DNA of 60,175 bases from Ignavibacteria bacterium (lineage in GTDB: Bacteria; Bacteroidota; Ignavibacteria; Tepidaquicellales; OLB5), in NCBI GenBank assembly GCA_030835085.1, contig JAUQWQ010000150.1, positions 1 to 60,175 of the forward strand, in the 5' to 3' direction. This document shows, piece after piece, positions 26,434-34,354 of the stretch (positions within the stretch are counted from its first letter, which is position 1; each line of letters begins with the position of its first letter). The translations under genes and the position numbers were made by a program. Under the pieces are notes generated by a model, which was given only the letters and a program-made list of their open reading frames with translations, made no database searches and was not told the origin of the DNA.

Positions 26434-27540
26434 ATGAAGAAAATCGGAATATTGTTTGGCCAGGAAAATACTTTCCCCCAGGCTTTTATAGACAGGGTGA
26501 ACTATAAAGCAAGGGAAATGAACCTGGATATTTCCGCTGAGTTTGTACAGATAGATAAAGTAATACAGGGGGAGCCGTTAAAATATCATGTTATTATAGA
26601 TAGAATTTCTCAGGATGTACCATTTTACCGTGCATTTTTAAAAAATGCAGCATCAAGCGGAACCGCTGTAATTAATAATCCATTCTGGTGGAGCGCTGAT
26701 GAAAAATTCTTTAATAACGCTTTAATGACAAAGATAGGCGTACCTGTTCCAAAAACAGTTATTCTGCCTTCAAACCAGTTACCAACCGATACAACTCATA
26801 ACTCGTTCCGTAATTTAACTTTCCCTTTGGATTGGGAAGGCATATTCAGCTACATTGGTTTCCCCGCATACTTTAAACCGCATGCCGGAGGCGGATGGAA
26901 AAGTGTATACAAAGTAACGAACATTGATGAATTTTTTAAAGCATATAACGAGACCGAGCAGCTTGTTATGATGCTGCAGGAAGAAATTCAGTTTGATGAA
27001 TATTACCGCTGCTACTGCCTGGATAGGCAGGATGTTTGGGTAATGCCGTATGAACCAAGAAATCCGCATCACTTAAGATATTTAAAGGATACAACCGTTG
27101 CACCTGAAAAGAATAAAATGCTTACTGATGTTGTATTAAAAATTAACCGCGCGCTGGGGTATGATTTCAATACAGTTGAGCTTGCTTTAAGAGATGGCAT
27201 TCCTTATGCTATCGATTTCTGCAACCCCGCCCCGGATGCTGATGTTCATTCAGTTGGCGAAGCCAACTTTGAGTGGATCGTTGAAGCAGCCGCTAACATG
27301 GCTATCCGCCGTGCAATGGAGCACAGGGAAGGGCTGAATAATTTAACATGGGGTGATTTTATATATTCATCAGCTAACAATGAACCGCTTGTTGAAGGCG
27401 CATATGACGCTTCAGTAAAAAAAAAGCCCAAAAGTAAATTAGGCACAAAGAAATCAGCAAAGAAAGCATCGGCTGGCGATAGTGATGCAGAGAGCGTAGT
27501 TAAAGCTGAAAAAAAAAGTAAAAAGATTAAGGCTGCGTAA
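26434..27540 (+). CDS. ATP-grasp domain protein with Lys/Ala-rich tail
   Basis: A 368-residue soluble protein. Residues about 95-300 show the ATP-grasp fold: KIGVPVPKTVILP, the glycine-rich loop FKPHAGGGWKSVYKV (148-161), MLQEEIQFDEY (180-190) for adenine and hinge, and the metal-binding end NTVELALRDGIPYAIDFCNP (246-265). ATP-grasp enzymes join a carboxylate to an amine or thiol through an acyl phosphate. No RimK, CPSase or biotin carboxylase subtype could be named. The last 40 residues are Lys/Ala/Ser-rich (for example KKPKSKLGTKKSAKKAS), unusual for this fold. It is the first gene of the 26-32 kb cluster, separated from the rest by a 425-base repeat-rich gap. Confidence 0.85.
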   Translation: MKKIGILFGQENTFPQAFIDRVNYKAREMNLDISAEFVQIDKVIQGEPLKYHVIIDRISQDVPFYRAFLKNAASSGTAVINNPFWWSADEKFFNNALMTKIGVPVPKTVILPSNQLPTDTTHNSFRNLTFPLDWEGIFSYIGFPAYFKPHAGGGWKSVYKVTNIDEFFKAYNETEQLVMMLQEEIQFDEYYRCYCLDRQDVWVMPYEPRNPHHLRYLKDTTVAPEKNKMLTDVVLKINRALGYDFNTVELALRDGIPYAIDFCNPAPDADVHSVGEANFEWIVEAAANMAIRRAMEHREGLNNLTWGDFIYSSANNEPLVEGAYDASVKKKPKSKLGTKKSAKKASAGDSDAESVVKAEKKSKKIKAA

Positions 27541-27965
27541 AAATATTTAAAACAAAGCCTGCCTAGAGTTTTCACACATTGCCCCCCTCTCCTTGTAGGA
27601 TAGGGGCTGGGGGGTGAGGTGATAATAAAACAAAAGTCAGTTCGTAATTCGCCGCGGTGAACTGGAGCCATGTATCTTGTGGAGTCGGGACTTACGTCCC
27701 TACACGATTAGAGTATGGCTGCAAATAATTGACCTCACCCCCATCACGCCTTCGGCGTGATTTCCCCCTCTCCAAAGGAGAGGGGAGAGGCGACAACTAA
27801 GGCGTCAGTTTCCGCAGAGTTTCTTACATGAGACTCCGCGTAGACCGGGTAAGTTTTTCACACATTGCCCCTCTACAAAAGGGAGGGGAAGTTAGAATAG
27901 AATATGACTATATATTGCATTATTAATCTTTAATATATAGATTGTAATTCAACATTATAAAAACT
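27541..27965. repeat. Repeat-rich gap within the amide-ligase cluster
   Basis: No gene is seen. The gap is a patchwork of repeat units. Two direct copies of TTTTCACACATTGCCCC lie near 27569-27585 and 27855-27871. Segments of GGGG/CCCC-rich palindromic repeat occur, including CACGCCTTCGGCGTG (27747-27761), CCCTCTCCAAAGGAGAGGGG (27767-27786) and GGGACTTACGTCCC (27687-27700). A CGCAGAG...GAGACTCCGCG element (about 27813-27841) resembles those at 76-114 and 368-406. Confidence 0.75.
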
Positions 27966-29075
27966 ATGGATAAGCATATTTTTACACTAGGTATTGAAGA
28001 AGAGTTCATGCTGGTTGATCCTGAAACCAGGGGACTTGTATCGCACATGCAGCAAATTGTCGACTCAGGTAAAGTACTGTTAAAAGAGCAGATTAAGCCT
28101 GAAATGCACGCTTCGGTTGTGGAAGTAGGTACCAAAATATGCCGGGATATCCATGAGGCGCGGGATGAAGTGACCGGGCTGCGCTCGAATCTTGCTGCGC
28201 TTGCAAAAGAGGCGGGATTCAGAATTGCAGCTGCGGGAACACATCCTTTCACACACTGGAATGAAGTTACAATTACCGATCACCCGCGTTACCATGAAAT
28301 TGTAAAAGAAATGCAGGAAGCCGCACGTGCGAACCTGATATTCGGTCTTCATGTACATGTTGGTTTACCAAACCGTGAGGTCGGAATACAGATAATGAAC
28401 GCAGTGAGATATTTTATTCCTCACATATTCGCGCTTTCAACAAATTCACCATTCTGGCTGGGACGCAACACCGGATTTAAATCATACCGCGTAAAAGTTT
28501 TTGATAAATTCCCGAGAACCGGTATACCTGATTATTACGATACAGTTACTGAGTTCGATAACTATGTAAATCTGTTGATCAAAACCAATTGTATTGATAA
28601 CGGAAAGAAGATATGGTACGATATAAGGCTTCATCCGTACTTTAATACACTCGAGTTCCGTATGTGTGATATTCCGATGCGTGTTGATGAAACAATATGT
28701 CTTGCAGCACTAATGCAGGCTGTAGTTGTGAAGCTTTACAAGTTAATGAGGCAGAATTTAGGATTCAGAATTTACCGCCGTGCGCTGATAAATGAAAACA
28801 AATGGCGTGCAGCCAGGTACGGCACCGAAGGCAAGCTTATTGATTTCGGCAAGCAGGAAGAAGTTGATTTCAAAATTCTTGCTATGGAGCTCATTTCATT
28901 TATAAGCGATGTGGTTGATGATCTTGGCAGCTGGGAAGATGTTAACTACATTCTGCAGATGCTCCAGAACGGAACCGGTGCTGACAGACAGCTTGCAGTT
29001 TGGGACGGTACCCAGGAAGGCCTGAAGAAGGTAGTTGATTTTATAATAGAAGAAACGCACATTGGTTTAAAATAA
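27966..29075 (+). CDS. YbdK/GCS2-type carboxylate-amine ligase
   Basis: A 369-residue member of the glutamate-cysteine ligase 2 / YbdK family. The N-terminal motif FTLGIEEEFMLVDPETRGL (6-24) carries the acidic metal ligands. AGTHPF, HVHVGLPNRE (about 135-144), LSTNSPFWLGRNTGFKSYR and RLHPYFNTLEFRMCDIPMR are the family landmarks for nucleotide and substrate binding. These enzymes couple ATP hydrolysis to gamma-glutamyl-type or other carboxylate-amine bonds, and YbdK itself has weak glutamate-cysteine ligase activity. It is on the same strand as an aminopeptidase 37 bases downstream and two ATP-grasp proteins, which suggests a peptide-like product rather than glutathione. Confidence 0.9.
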   Translation: MDKHIFTLGIEEEFMLVDPETRGLVSHMQQIVDSGKVLLKEQIKPEMHASVVEVGTKICRDIHEARDEVTGLRSNLAALAKEAGFRIAAAGTHPFTHWNEVTITDHPRYHEIVKEMQEAARANLIFGLHVHVGLPNREVGIQIMNAVRYFIPHIFALSTNSPFWLGRNTGFKSYRVKVFDKFPRTGIPDYYDTVTEFDNYVNLLIKTNCIDNGKKIWYDIRLHPYFNTLEFRMCDIPMRVDETICLAALMQAVVVKLYKLMRQNLGFRIYRRALINENKWRAARYGTEGKLIDFGKQEEVDFKILAMELISFISDVVDDLGSWEDVNYILQMLQNGTGADRQLAVWDGTQEGLKKVVDFIIEETHIGLK

Positions 29076-29112
29076 ATAGAATTAATAAAACATAAATAAT
29101 ATATTTTACTTA

Positions 29113-30132
29113 ATGAACGAGACACATACAGTTATTGATTTTGATAAAGAGCTTTCCAAAGGCGCATATAATGCAATTGTAGTTTGTTTAAGGTTAAAGC
29201 CTGAAGAAAGAATAACCATCATCACCGATAATGAATCCCTTGAAATAGCATCATCACTTGTTGCGGAAGTAAAAAAAGTAGGCTCTGAGTGCAGCCTGAT
29301 GGTAATAGAAGATTATGCTTCAAGGCCGCTTAAGAACATGCCGCAGCAGATACTTGATGACCTTGCAAAAAGCCGGGTAAGCATTTTCTGTGCAATAGCA
29401 CATACGGGCGAGCTTCGCTCAAGGATCGATATGACGGAAGTTGTTGATAAGCATAAGATCCGCCACGGGCATATGGTAAACATCAATAAGCAGATAATGC
29501 TTGAAGGTATGTGCGCGGATTTCATTAAAGTAGATGAGCTTTCGCAAAAGCTTATTGATAAGGCGCGCAAAGCTAAAACGATAACTGTTAAAAATGCAGC
29601 AGGCACAGATATGGTTGCTGATTTTTCAACTTCACTTAAATGGCTTAAAACAAGCGGAATAATTTCAGTGGAAAAATGGGGCAATCTGCCGGGCGGCGAA
29701 ATATTCACTTCACCTTATAATGTAAACGGAGTTTTTGTTGTAGATGGCGTAGTTGGCGACTATCTTTGCCAGAAATACGGCGACCTGAAAAAAACCCCGC
29801 TTTCAATATGGATAAAAGACTCCCGCATAACAAAAATGGAGTGTATTAACAAAGAGCTTCTGGAAGAATTTACGGCATACACTATGACCGATGAGAACAG
29901 TAACCGCGTTGGTGAATTTGCCATTGGCACCAATATTGCCTGCAAACATGTTATAGGTCACATTTTACAGGATGAAAAGCTGCCGACAGTGCACATAGCA
30001 TTCGGGCATCCGTATTCGGCTCACACGGGGGCTGACTGGCAGTCAACAACGCATATTGATTGCGTAAGTGTAGAATGCAGTATCTGGCTTGATGATGAGC
30101 AGGTAATGGATAACGGAAAATTCCTGATCTAA
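29113..30132 (+). CDS. M29-type metalloaminopeptidase
   Basis: A 339-residue protein with the thermophilic aminopeptidase (M29) pattern. Metal ligands are visible: E196 in GNLPGGEIFTSP, E268 in RVGEFAIGTN, H294 in VHIAFG, and H314 with D316 in THIDCV. The catalytic tyrosine is probably Y301 in HPYSAH. It is predicted to be cytoplasmic, lacking a signal peptide, and to remove N-terminal residues from peptides. Next to a YbdK-type ligase and two ATP-grasp proteins, it may trim or recycle the product of those ligases. It is 37 bases after YbdK and 28 before the lipoprotein pair. Confidence 0.85.
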   Translation: MNETHTVIDFDKELSKGAYNAIVVCLRLKPEERITIITDNESLEIASSLVAEVKKVGSECSLMVIEDYASRPLKNMPQQILDDLAKSRVSIFCAIAHTGELRSRIDMTEVVDKHKIRHGHMVNINKQIMLEGMCADFIKVDELSQKLIDKARKAKTITVKNAAGTDMVADFSTSLKWLKTSGIISVEKWGNLPGGEIFTSPYNVNGVFVVDGVVGDYLCQKYGDLKKTPLSIWIKDSRITKMECINKELLEEFTAYTMTDENSNRVGEFAIGTNIACKHVIGHILQDEKLPTVHIAFGHPYSAHTGADWQSTTHIDCVSVECSIWLDDEQVMDNGKFLI

Positions 30133-30160
30133 TATGCTGTATTAATGCCATACTATAAAA

Positions 30161-30580
30161 ATGAAAATAATTCTTAATATCTTTTTTATTTTATCAGCTG
30201 CTGTTTTTTGCCTGAACGGATGTACAGAAGATGATACATCAACAGGAAACAACAATACACCGGTAAACCAGGTACCAAATAAACCAAAGTCTCCTTATCC
30301 TGCCGATAGTTCTGAAAATATTGATACAAGTGTTATAATGGTCCTATCCTGGCAATGCTCTGACCCGGACCCGAATGATACATTAAAATATGACGTATAT
30401 ATAAGCAATAGTTTGCCTGTTGGCAATACACCAATTGTAACTGATCTTTACAATCCTTCATACGGATTGGGAATAGTTGCGCCAAGTACCAGCTATTTCT
30501 GGAAAGTTGTTGCAAGGGATAATAAAGGCGGTTCTGCAACCAGCAATACCTGGCGTTTTAAAACACAAATACGGCAATAA
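30161..30580 (+). CDS. Small predicted lipoprotein with Fn3-like domain
   Basis: A 139-residue protein with a lipoprotein signal (MKIILNIFFILSAAVFCLNGC). After a Thr/Asn-rich linker, residues about 45-137 resemble a fibronectin type III-like beta-sandwich: LSWQCSDPDPNDTLKYDVYI, then YFWKVVARDNKGG and WRFKTQ. It is highly similar to the next gene's product, a tandem duplication. Both are lipid-anchored outside the inner membrane. Position between the M29 peptidase and an ATP-grasp-like protein suggests an envelope-side role in the same system, but no function is known. Confidence 0.75.
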   Translation: MKIILNIFFILSAAVFCLNGCTEDDTSTGNNNTPVNQVPNKPKSPYPADSSENIDTSVIMVLSWQCSDPDPNDTLKYDVYISNSLPVGNTPIVTDLYNPSYGLGIVAPSTSYFWKVVARDNKGGSATSNTWRFKTQIRQ

Positions 30581-30656
30581 AGATACATTATTCAATATTC
30601 TGTTCCAATTAATTTAATATATTTAAAAACTAAAACAGTGTATTATACACAAAAAA

Positions 30657-31073
30657 ATGAAACGCTATATCATTTGCTTAATTATAAGCACAGCCCTGTT
30701 TTTAAGTCTTAACGGTTGCAAAAAAGATGATACATCTGTAAACAACGGCATCACCAACACTCCGCCCACAACACCGGTAAACCCGGTACCTGCAGATAAC
30801 TCAACAGGAATTGATGACAGTTCAGCGGTAAATCTTTCCTGGGAAAGCACTGACCCTGACCTGAATGACACATTGAAATTTGATTTATTTGTCGGAACAA
30901 GCCTTCCTTTAAGCGATATACCCCTGGCTGCAAATCTGACTCAACCGGCTTACAACATGGGTGTATTGACTTTTCCGGGAACTACATTTTACTGGCAGGT
31001 AAAAGCAAAAGACAGATATGGAGCATCATCAACCGGGGATGTCTGGAGATTTACAATAAGAACGAGACCATAA
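30657..31073 (+). CDS. Small predicted lipoprotein, tandem paralogue
   Basis: A 138-residue protein with a lipobox (LSLNGC). It shares with the preceding protein the linker and the Fn3-like stretch (LSWESTDPDLNDTLKFDLFV, then FYWQVKAKDRYGASSTGDVW). A 76-base AT-rich gap separates the two genes, and the next gene begins 16 bases after this stop. Kept as a pair, they may bind the same ligand or form a dimer. Function unknown. Confidence 0.75.
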   Translation: MKRYIICLIISTALFLSLNGCKKDDTSVNNGITNTPPTTPVNPVPADNSTGIDDSSAVNLSWESTDPDLNDTLKFDLFVGTSLPLSDIPLAANLTQPAYNMGVLTFPGTTFYWQVKAKDRYGASSTGDVWRFTIRTRP

Positions 31074-31089
31074 ACTCAAAATATATTAT

Positions 31090-32277
31090 TTGGTACCTGA
31101 GATAAGAAAAAAATACAACGCGGAATTCACACAGGAAAAGTATGAGGCTTTTGTTAAAGCCCTTAATACTACATATGACTTTCCAATTGAATTCCGCATT
31201 GCTGAGACACCTGTTTTTATAGGTAAGGAATTCAAGAACGAGATACTGAATGCTGTTGATGTGATAACTTCATATCTCATGAGTCCGGAATATCAAAAGA
31301 TATCCATGGGCGCTATACCTGAAGGTATGGCAGTACCAAATGACCCCGGTTATCCCGCAATGATGGCTATTGATTTTGCCATATGCAAAGATGAGGACGG
31401 TAAATTCATTCCCAAGCTTATTGAACTGCAGGGATTTTCCTCGCTGTTTTTTTATGAGCTGCTGCAGAATTATATGTTCCGCAAACATTTCATTATTGAC
31501 GAACGTTACGGCGGACTTTTCAATATACATAAACCCGATGAATATCTGGATATCCTGAAACGGGTAGTAATAGGCGATTCGAATCCAGAAAATGTTATAC
31601 TGCTTGAAATTGAACCCGACAACCAGAAAACCAGAATAGATTTTGAGTGCTGTTATACTTACATTGGCGTTAAGCCTGTTTGCCTGAGTGATATTACAAA
31701 AGAAGGCAAAGACCTTTACTATATGAATAACGGCAAAAAAACAAAGATAGAGCGTATATATAACAGAGTAATATTTGATGAGCTTGAAAGAAGAAAAGAC
31801 CTGAAATTTAATTTCAGCTTTCAGGATGAACTGAACGTTACATGGGTTCCCCATCCAAACTGGTTCTACAGGATAAGCAAATACTCGCTTCCTTTCCTTA
31901 AGAATAAATACGTCCCTGAAACAAAATTCCTGAGTGATATCGAAACATATCCCGCTGACCTGGAAAACTACGTGCTGAAGCCGCTTTTCAGCTTCGCAGG
32001 TGTTGGTGTAGTGTTTGATGTCACAAAAGAGATACTTGATAGTATTACTGACCGCACGAATTATATTCTGCAGAAGAAAATCAATTATGAGCCGGTGATT
32101 GAAACTCCCGACCAGCCCGCAAAAGCGGAGCTTAGATTATTGTTTGTGCATGATAACGGTAAGCCGTATTTGGTTAATAATCTGGTTAGACTTAGCAAAG
32201 GCAAGATGATGGGCGTTGATTTCAATAAGGAAAAAACGTGGGTAGGGTCGAGTCTGGCTTATTTTGAGCATTTGTGA
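31090..32277 (+). CDS. ATP-grasp-like protein (possibly circularly permuted type)
   Basis: A 395-residue soluble protein starting at TTG. The N-terminal half contains AMMAIDFAICKDEDGKFIPK, then LIELQGFSS (about 90-118), which resembles the metal-binding and E/Q-N signature of circularly permuted ATP-grasp and glutathionylspermidine-synthase-like enzymes. The C-terminal half has YVLKPLFSFAGVGVVFDV (294-311), a glycine-rich ATP-binding stretch, then NYILQKKINYEP and AELRLLFVHDNGKPYLVNNL. The overall assignment to ATP-grasp is a judgement from these motifs, not a database hit. It closes the 26-32 kb ligase cluster; a 254-base gap with a repeat follows. Confidence 0.6.
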   Translation: MVPEIRKKYNAEFTQEKYEAFVKALNTTYDFPIEFRIAETPVFIGKEFKNEILNAVDVITSYLMSPEYQKISMGAIPEGMAVPNDPGYPAMMAIDFAICKDEDGKFIPKLIELQGFSSLFFYELLQNYMFRKHFIIDERYGGLFNIHKPDEYLDILKRVVIGDSNPENVILLEIEPDNQKTRIDFECCYTYIGVKPVCLSDITKEGKDLYYMNNGKKTKIERIYNRVIFDELERRKDLKFNFSFQDELNVTWVPHPNWFYRISKYSLPFLKNKYVPETKFLSDIETYPADLENYVLKPLFSFAGVGVVFDVTKEILDSITDRTNYILQKKINYEPVIETPDQPAKAELRLLFVHDNGKPYLVNNLVRLSKGKMMGVDFNKEKTWVGSSLAYFEHL

Positions 32278-32285
32278 TGAACATA

Positions 32286-32336
32286 TTCCCGCCTGCCTGC
32301 CGTAACGGCAGTTCAGGCAGGCGAAAGCGGGAATCT
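32286..32336. repeat. Long imperfect hairpin repeat
   Basis: TTCCCG and CGGGAA, CCTGCCTG and CAGGCAGG, and CTGCCG and CGGCAG nest in one hairpin. The right end GGCGAAAGCGGGAATCT is identical to 9625-9641, and the left end resembles 15367-15386. It is a dispersed intergenic repeat. Confidence 0.75.
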
Positions 32337-32531
32337 ATATTTGACAAATCAGCCACGAATTTCACAATAAGGCGGATCCGACAAGTTTCTAAATGATTTA
32401 TAACTCCAAATTCGTAATTCCTAATTCTTAATTCGTAATTTTCCTCCATTCCTCCACCCAAAATTTTTAAATTGTTTTTATAGTCATTGCTTAGTATTTT
32501 TGTGTTCTAAATTTTGTAAAAAACAGATAAT

Positions 32532-33272
32532 ATGAGCCGTAAATCGAAATTTTTTGTAGTTATATTGGTTTTTTGCGGTTTTACTCTCAATTCTCATGCC
32601 CAATTGCTCCCAAGTTTTGCCTTTGCAGGGGGAGTCACAGCAGGGTGGCACTTCAATCCCGTTAAAAATTTAAATACAGAGCTCAAAAACGCAGGTTTTC
32701 CTGAATTTTCAGAAAGCGGCTTTTTTACAACCGGCGGCGGCGGCTTTATTGACCTGCCTATAAAGAGCAATTTCCTTAGAATTGGCGGTTTTGGCAATGG
32801 TTTTACATCAAAACTTACCAAACAGGTGAACGATACCCTAAAAAAAGATGCGAATTATTCACTGGGGCAGGGCGGATTCAGTTTAGAGTATATTATGCCG
32901 CTGGGCTCAGTGATAGATATTTCATTCGGTTCTAAGTTTTCAACAGGTACACTAAAGCTTGAGCTTTATAAATACGGCAATGATCTTGGTAATTACACAA
33001 ATTCATATAATGAATTTCAGACTAACGGTTCAACAAACAACATTGCCCGGACCTATAAATCAAGATTCTATACAGTTCAGCCGCAGGTTGGGATAGGTAT
33101 CATGCTCAGGAAATTCATGTATTTGAAAATTGACTGCGGTTACCAGATAGGCGCACAGAATACATGGCGTGTTGATAATGATGTTGAAGTTACAAATTTC
33201 CCTTCTGGTATAGAAGCCAAGGGACTTGTTTTGAATGTTGGCCTTAATTTTGGTTTATTCATTAGGGATTAA
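32532..33272 (+). CDS. Predicted exported beta-barrel-like protein
   Basis: A 246-residue protein with a signal peptide (MSRKSKFFVVILVFCGFTLNS, then HAQ). The remaining sequence alternates short beta-strand-like, Gly/aromatic-rich stretches: GGVTAGWHFNPVKNLN, LGQGGFSLEYIMPLGS, then MYLKIDCGYQIGAQNTW and the final strand GLVLNVGLNFGLFIRD. This suggests a small outer-membrane barrel. No family could be named. It lies 14 bases before the RmlB-like gene and is probably co-transcribed with the nucleotide-sugar enzymes. Confidence 0.65.
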   Translation: MSRKSKFFVVILVFCGFTLNSHAQLLPSFAFAGGVTAGWHFNPVKNLNTELKNAGFPEFSESGFFTTGGGGFIDLPIKSNFLRIGGFGNGFTSKLTKQVNDTLKKDANYSLGQGGFSLEYIMPLGSVIDISFGSKFSTGTLKLELYKYGNDLGNYTNSYNEFQTNGSTNNIARTYKSRFYTVQPQVGIGIMLRKFMYLKIDCGYQIGAQNTWRVDNDVEVTNFPSGIEAKGLVLNVGLNFGLFIRD

Positions 33273-33286
33273 AAAGGAAATTATAT

Positions 33287-34279
33287 TTGAAGAATATTTT
33301 AGTAACCGGGGGCGCCGGTTTTATTGGAACGAACTTTGTCTATTATATTACAGGCAAAGGTCATAAAGTTACCGTATTAGATAAGCTTACTTACGCCGGC
33401 GGAAAAGATAACCTCGAGCCTCTTATAGCCGAAGGAAAGGTTAATTTTATTCACGGTGATATTTGCGATGAAGATATTGTTAAAAAAGCAGTAAGCGGCT
33501 GTGATTCAGTGATACATTTTGCCGCAGAAAGCCATAACACCCGCAGCGAAACCGACCCTGATCTTTTCTACCGCACAAATGTTACGGGAACAAAAGTAAT
33601 GCTTGAAAAAGCATTTGAAAAGGGCGTGGATAAGTTCATTCACATATCCACCGATGAAGTTTACGGCTCAATTGCCGATGGTTACTTTGCTGAAGGCGAT
33701 AAAAAACTTGGCGATAGCCAGGCAACATCAGCATATTCAAAATCAAAATCACAGGCAGATGACCTTGCGATGGAGTTCGGCAGGAACTATCCTGTAGTTG
33801 TTTTAAGGCCCACAAATAATTTCGGTCCATGGCAGTACCCTGAAAAAGCATTGCCAAGGTGGATATCAAATATACTGCTCGGCAGTAAAATTCCGTTATG
33901 GGGCGAAGGTCTGCAGGTAAGGGACTGGCTGTACGCTCCGCTGACAGCGGAGTGTCTTGAATTCCTGCTGGAAAAAGGTGAAGCAGGCAATGCATATAAT
34001 GTAGCTGCTAACCATAACCCGGAAATTACCAATAAAATGGCTGCAGAATGGCTGTGCGAAATACTTAATGTAAGCAAGGATGATTTCATTGAGTACATCC
34101 CTGACCCCAGGCCAAACCATGATTTCCGCTACGCACTTAATGTTGATAAGATCACAAACCTTGGCTTTAAACCAAAAATTGATCCGTTCAACCAGTTCAA
34201 ATCCACGGTTGAGTGGTATGAACAGAACGAAGCCTGGTGGAAAAAACGTAAAGAAGAAGCAGAAAGTATATACAAATAG
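33287..34279 (+). CDS. rmlB: dTDP-glucose 4,6-dehydratase-like SDR enzyme
   Basis: A 330-residue extended SDR enzyme starting at TTG with an AAGGA ribosome binding site. The NAD motif GGAGFIG is at residues 7-13. The catalytic S/T-D-E region reads ISTDEVYGS, and the YxxxK motif is AYSKSKSQAD. NNFGPWQYPEKALPRWI and the GEGLQVRDWLY substrate loop match dTDP-glucose 4,6-dehydratases. The expected reaction is dTDP-glucose to dTDP-4-keto-6-deoxyglucose, but a related 4,6-dehydratase or epimerase cannot be excluded. RmlA, RmlC and RmlD are not in the window. It heads a run of three sugar-nucleotide enzymes. Confidence 0.8.
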   Translation: MKNILVTGGAGFIGTNFVYYITGKGHKVTVLDKLTYAGGKDNLEPLIAEGKVNFIHGDICDEDIVKKAVSGCDSVIHFAAESHNTRSETDPDLFYRTNVTGTKVMLEKAFEKGVDKFIHISTDEVYGSIADGYFAEGDKKLGDSQATSAYSKSKSQADDLAMEFGRNYPVVVLRPTNNFGPWQYPEKALPRWISNILLGSKIPLWGEGLQVRDWLYAPLTAECLEFLLEKGEAGNAYNVAANHNPEITNKMAAEWLCEILNVSKDDFIEYIPDPRPNHDFRYALNVDKITNLGFKPKIDPFNQFKSTVEWYEQNEAWWKKRKEEAESIYK

Positions 34280-34354
34280 CATCAGTTATATTTATTAAAA
34301 TTTTAATTTCACTAGTACACTACCAAGAAATCACTATCAAGGGGAAAATAATTA

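Noticed and set aside
27541-27965. CRISPR-like array in the repeat-rich gap
   Set aside because: Repeat units are irregular in length, spacing and orientation, and no Cas genes are present.
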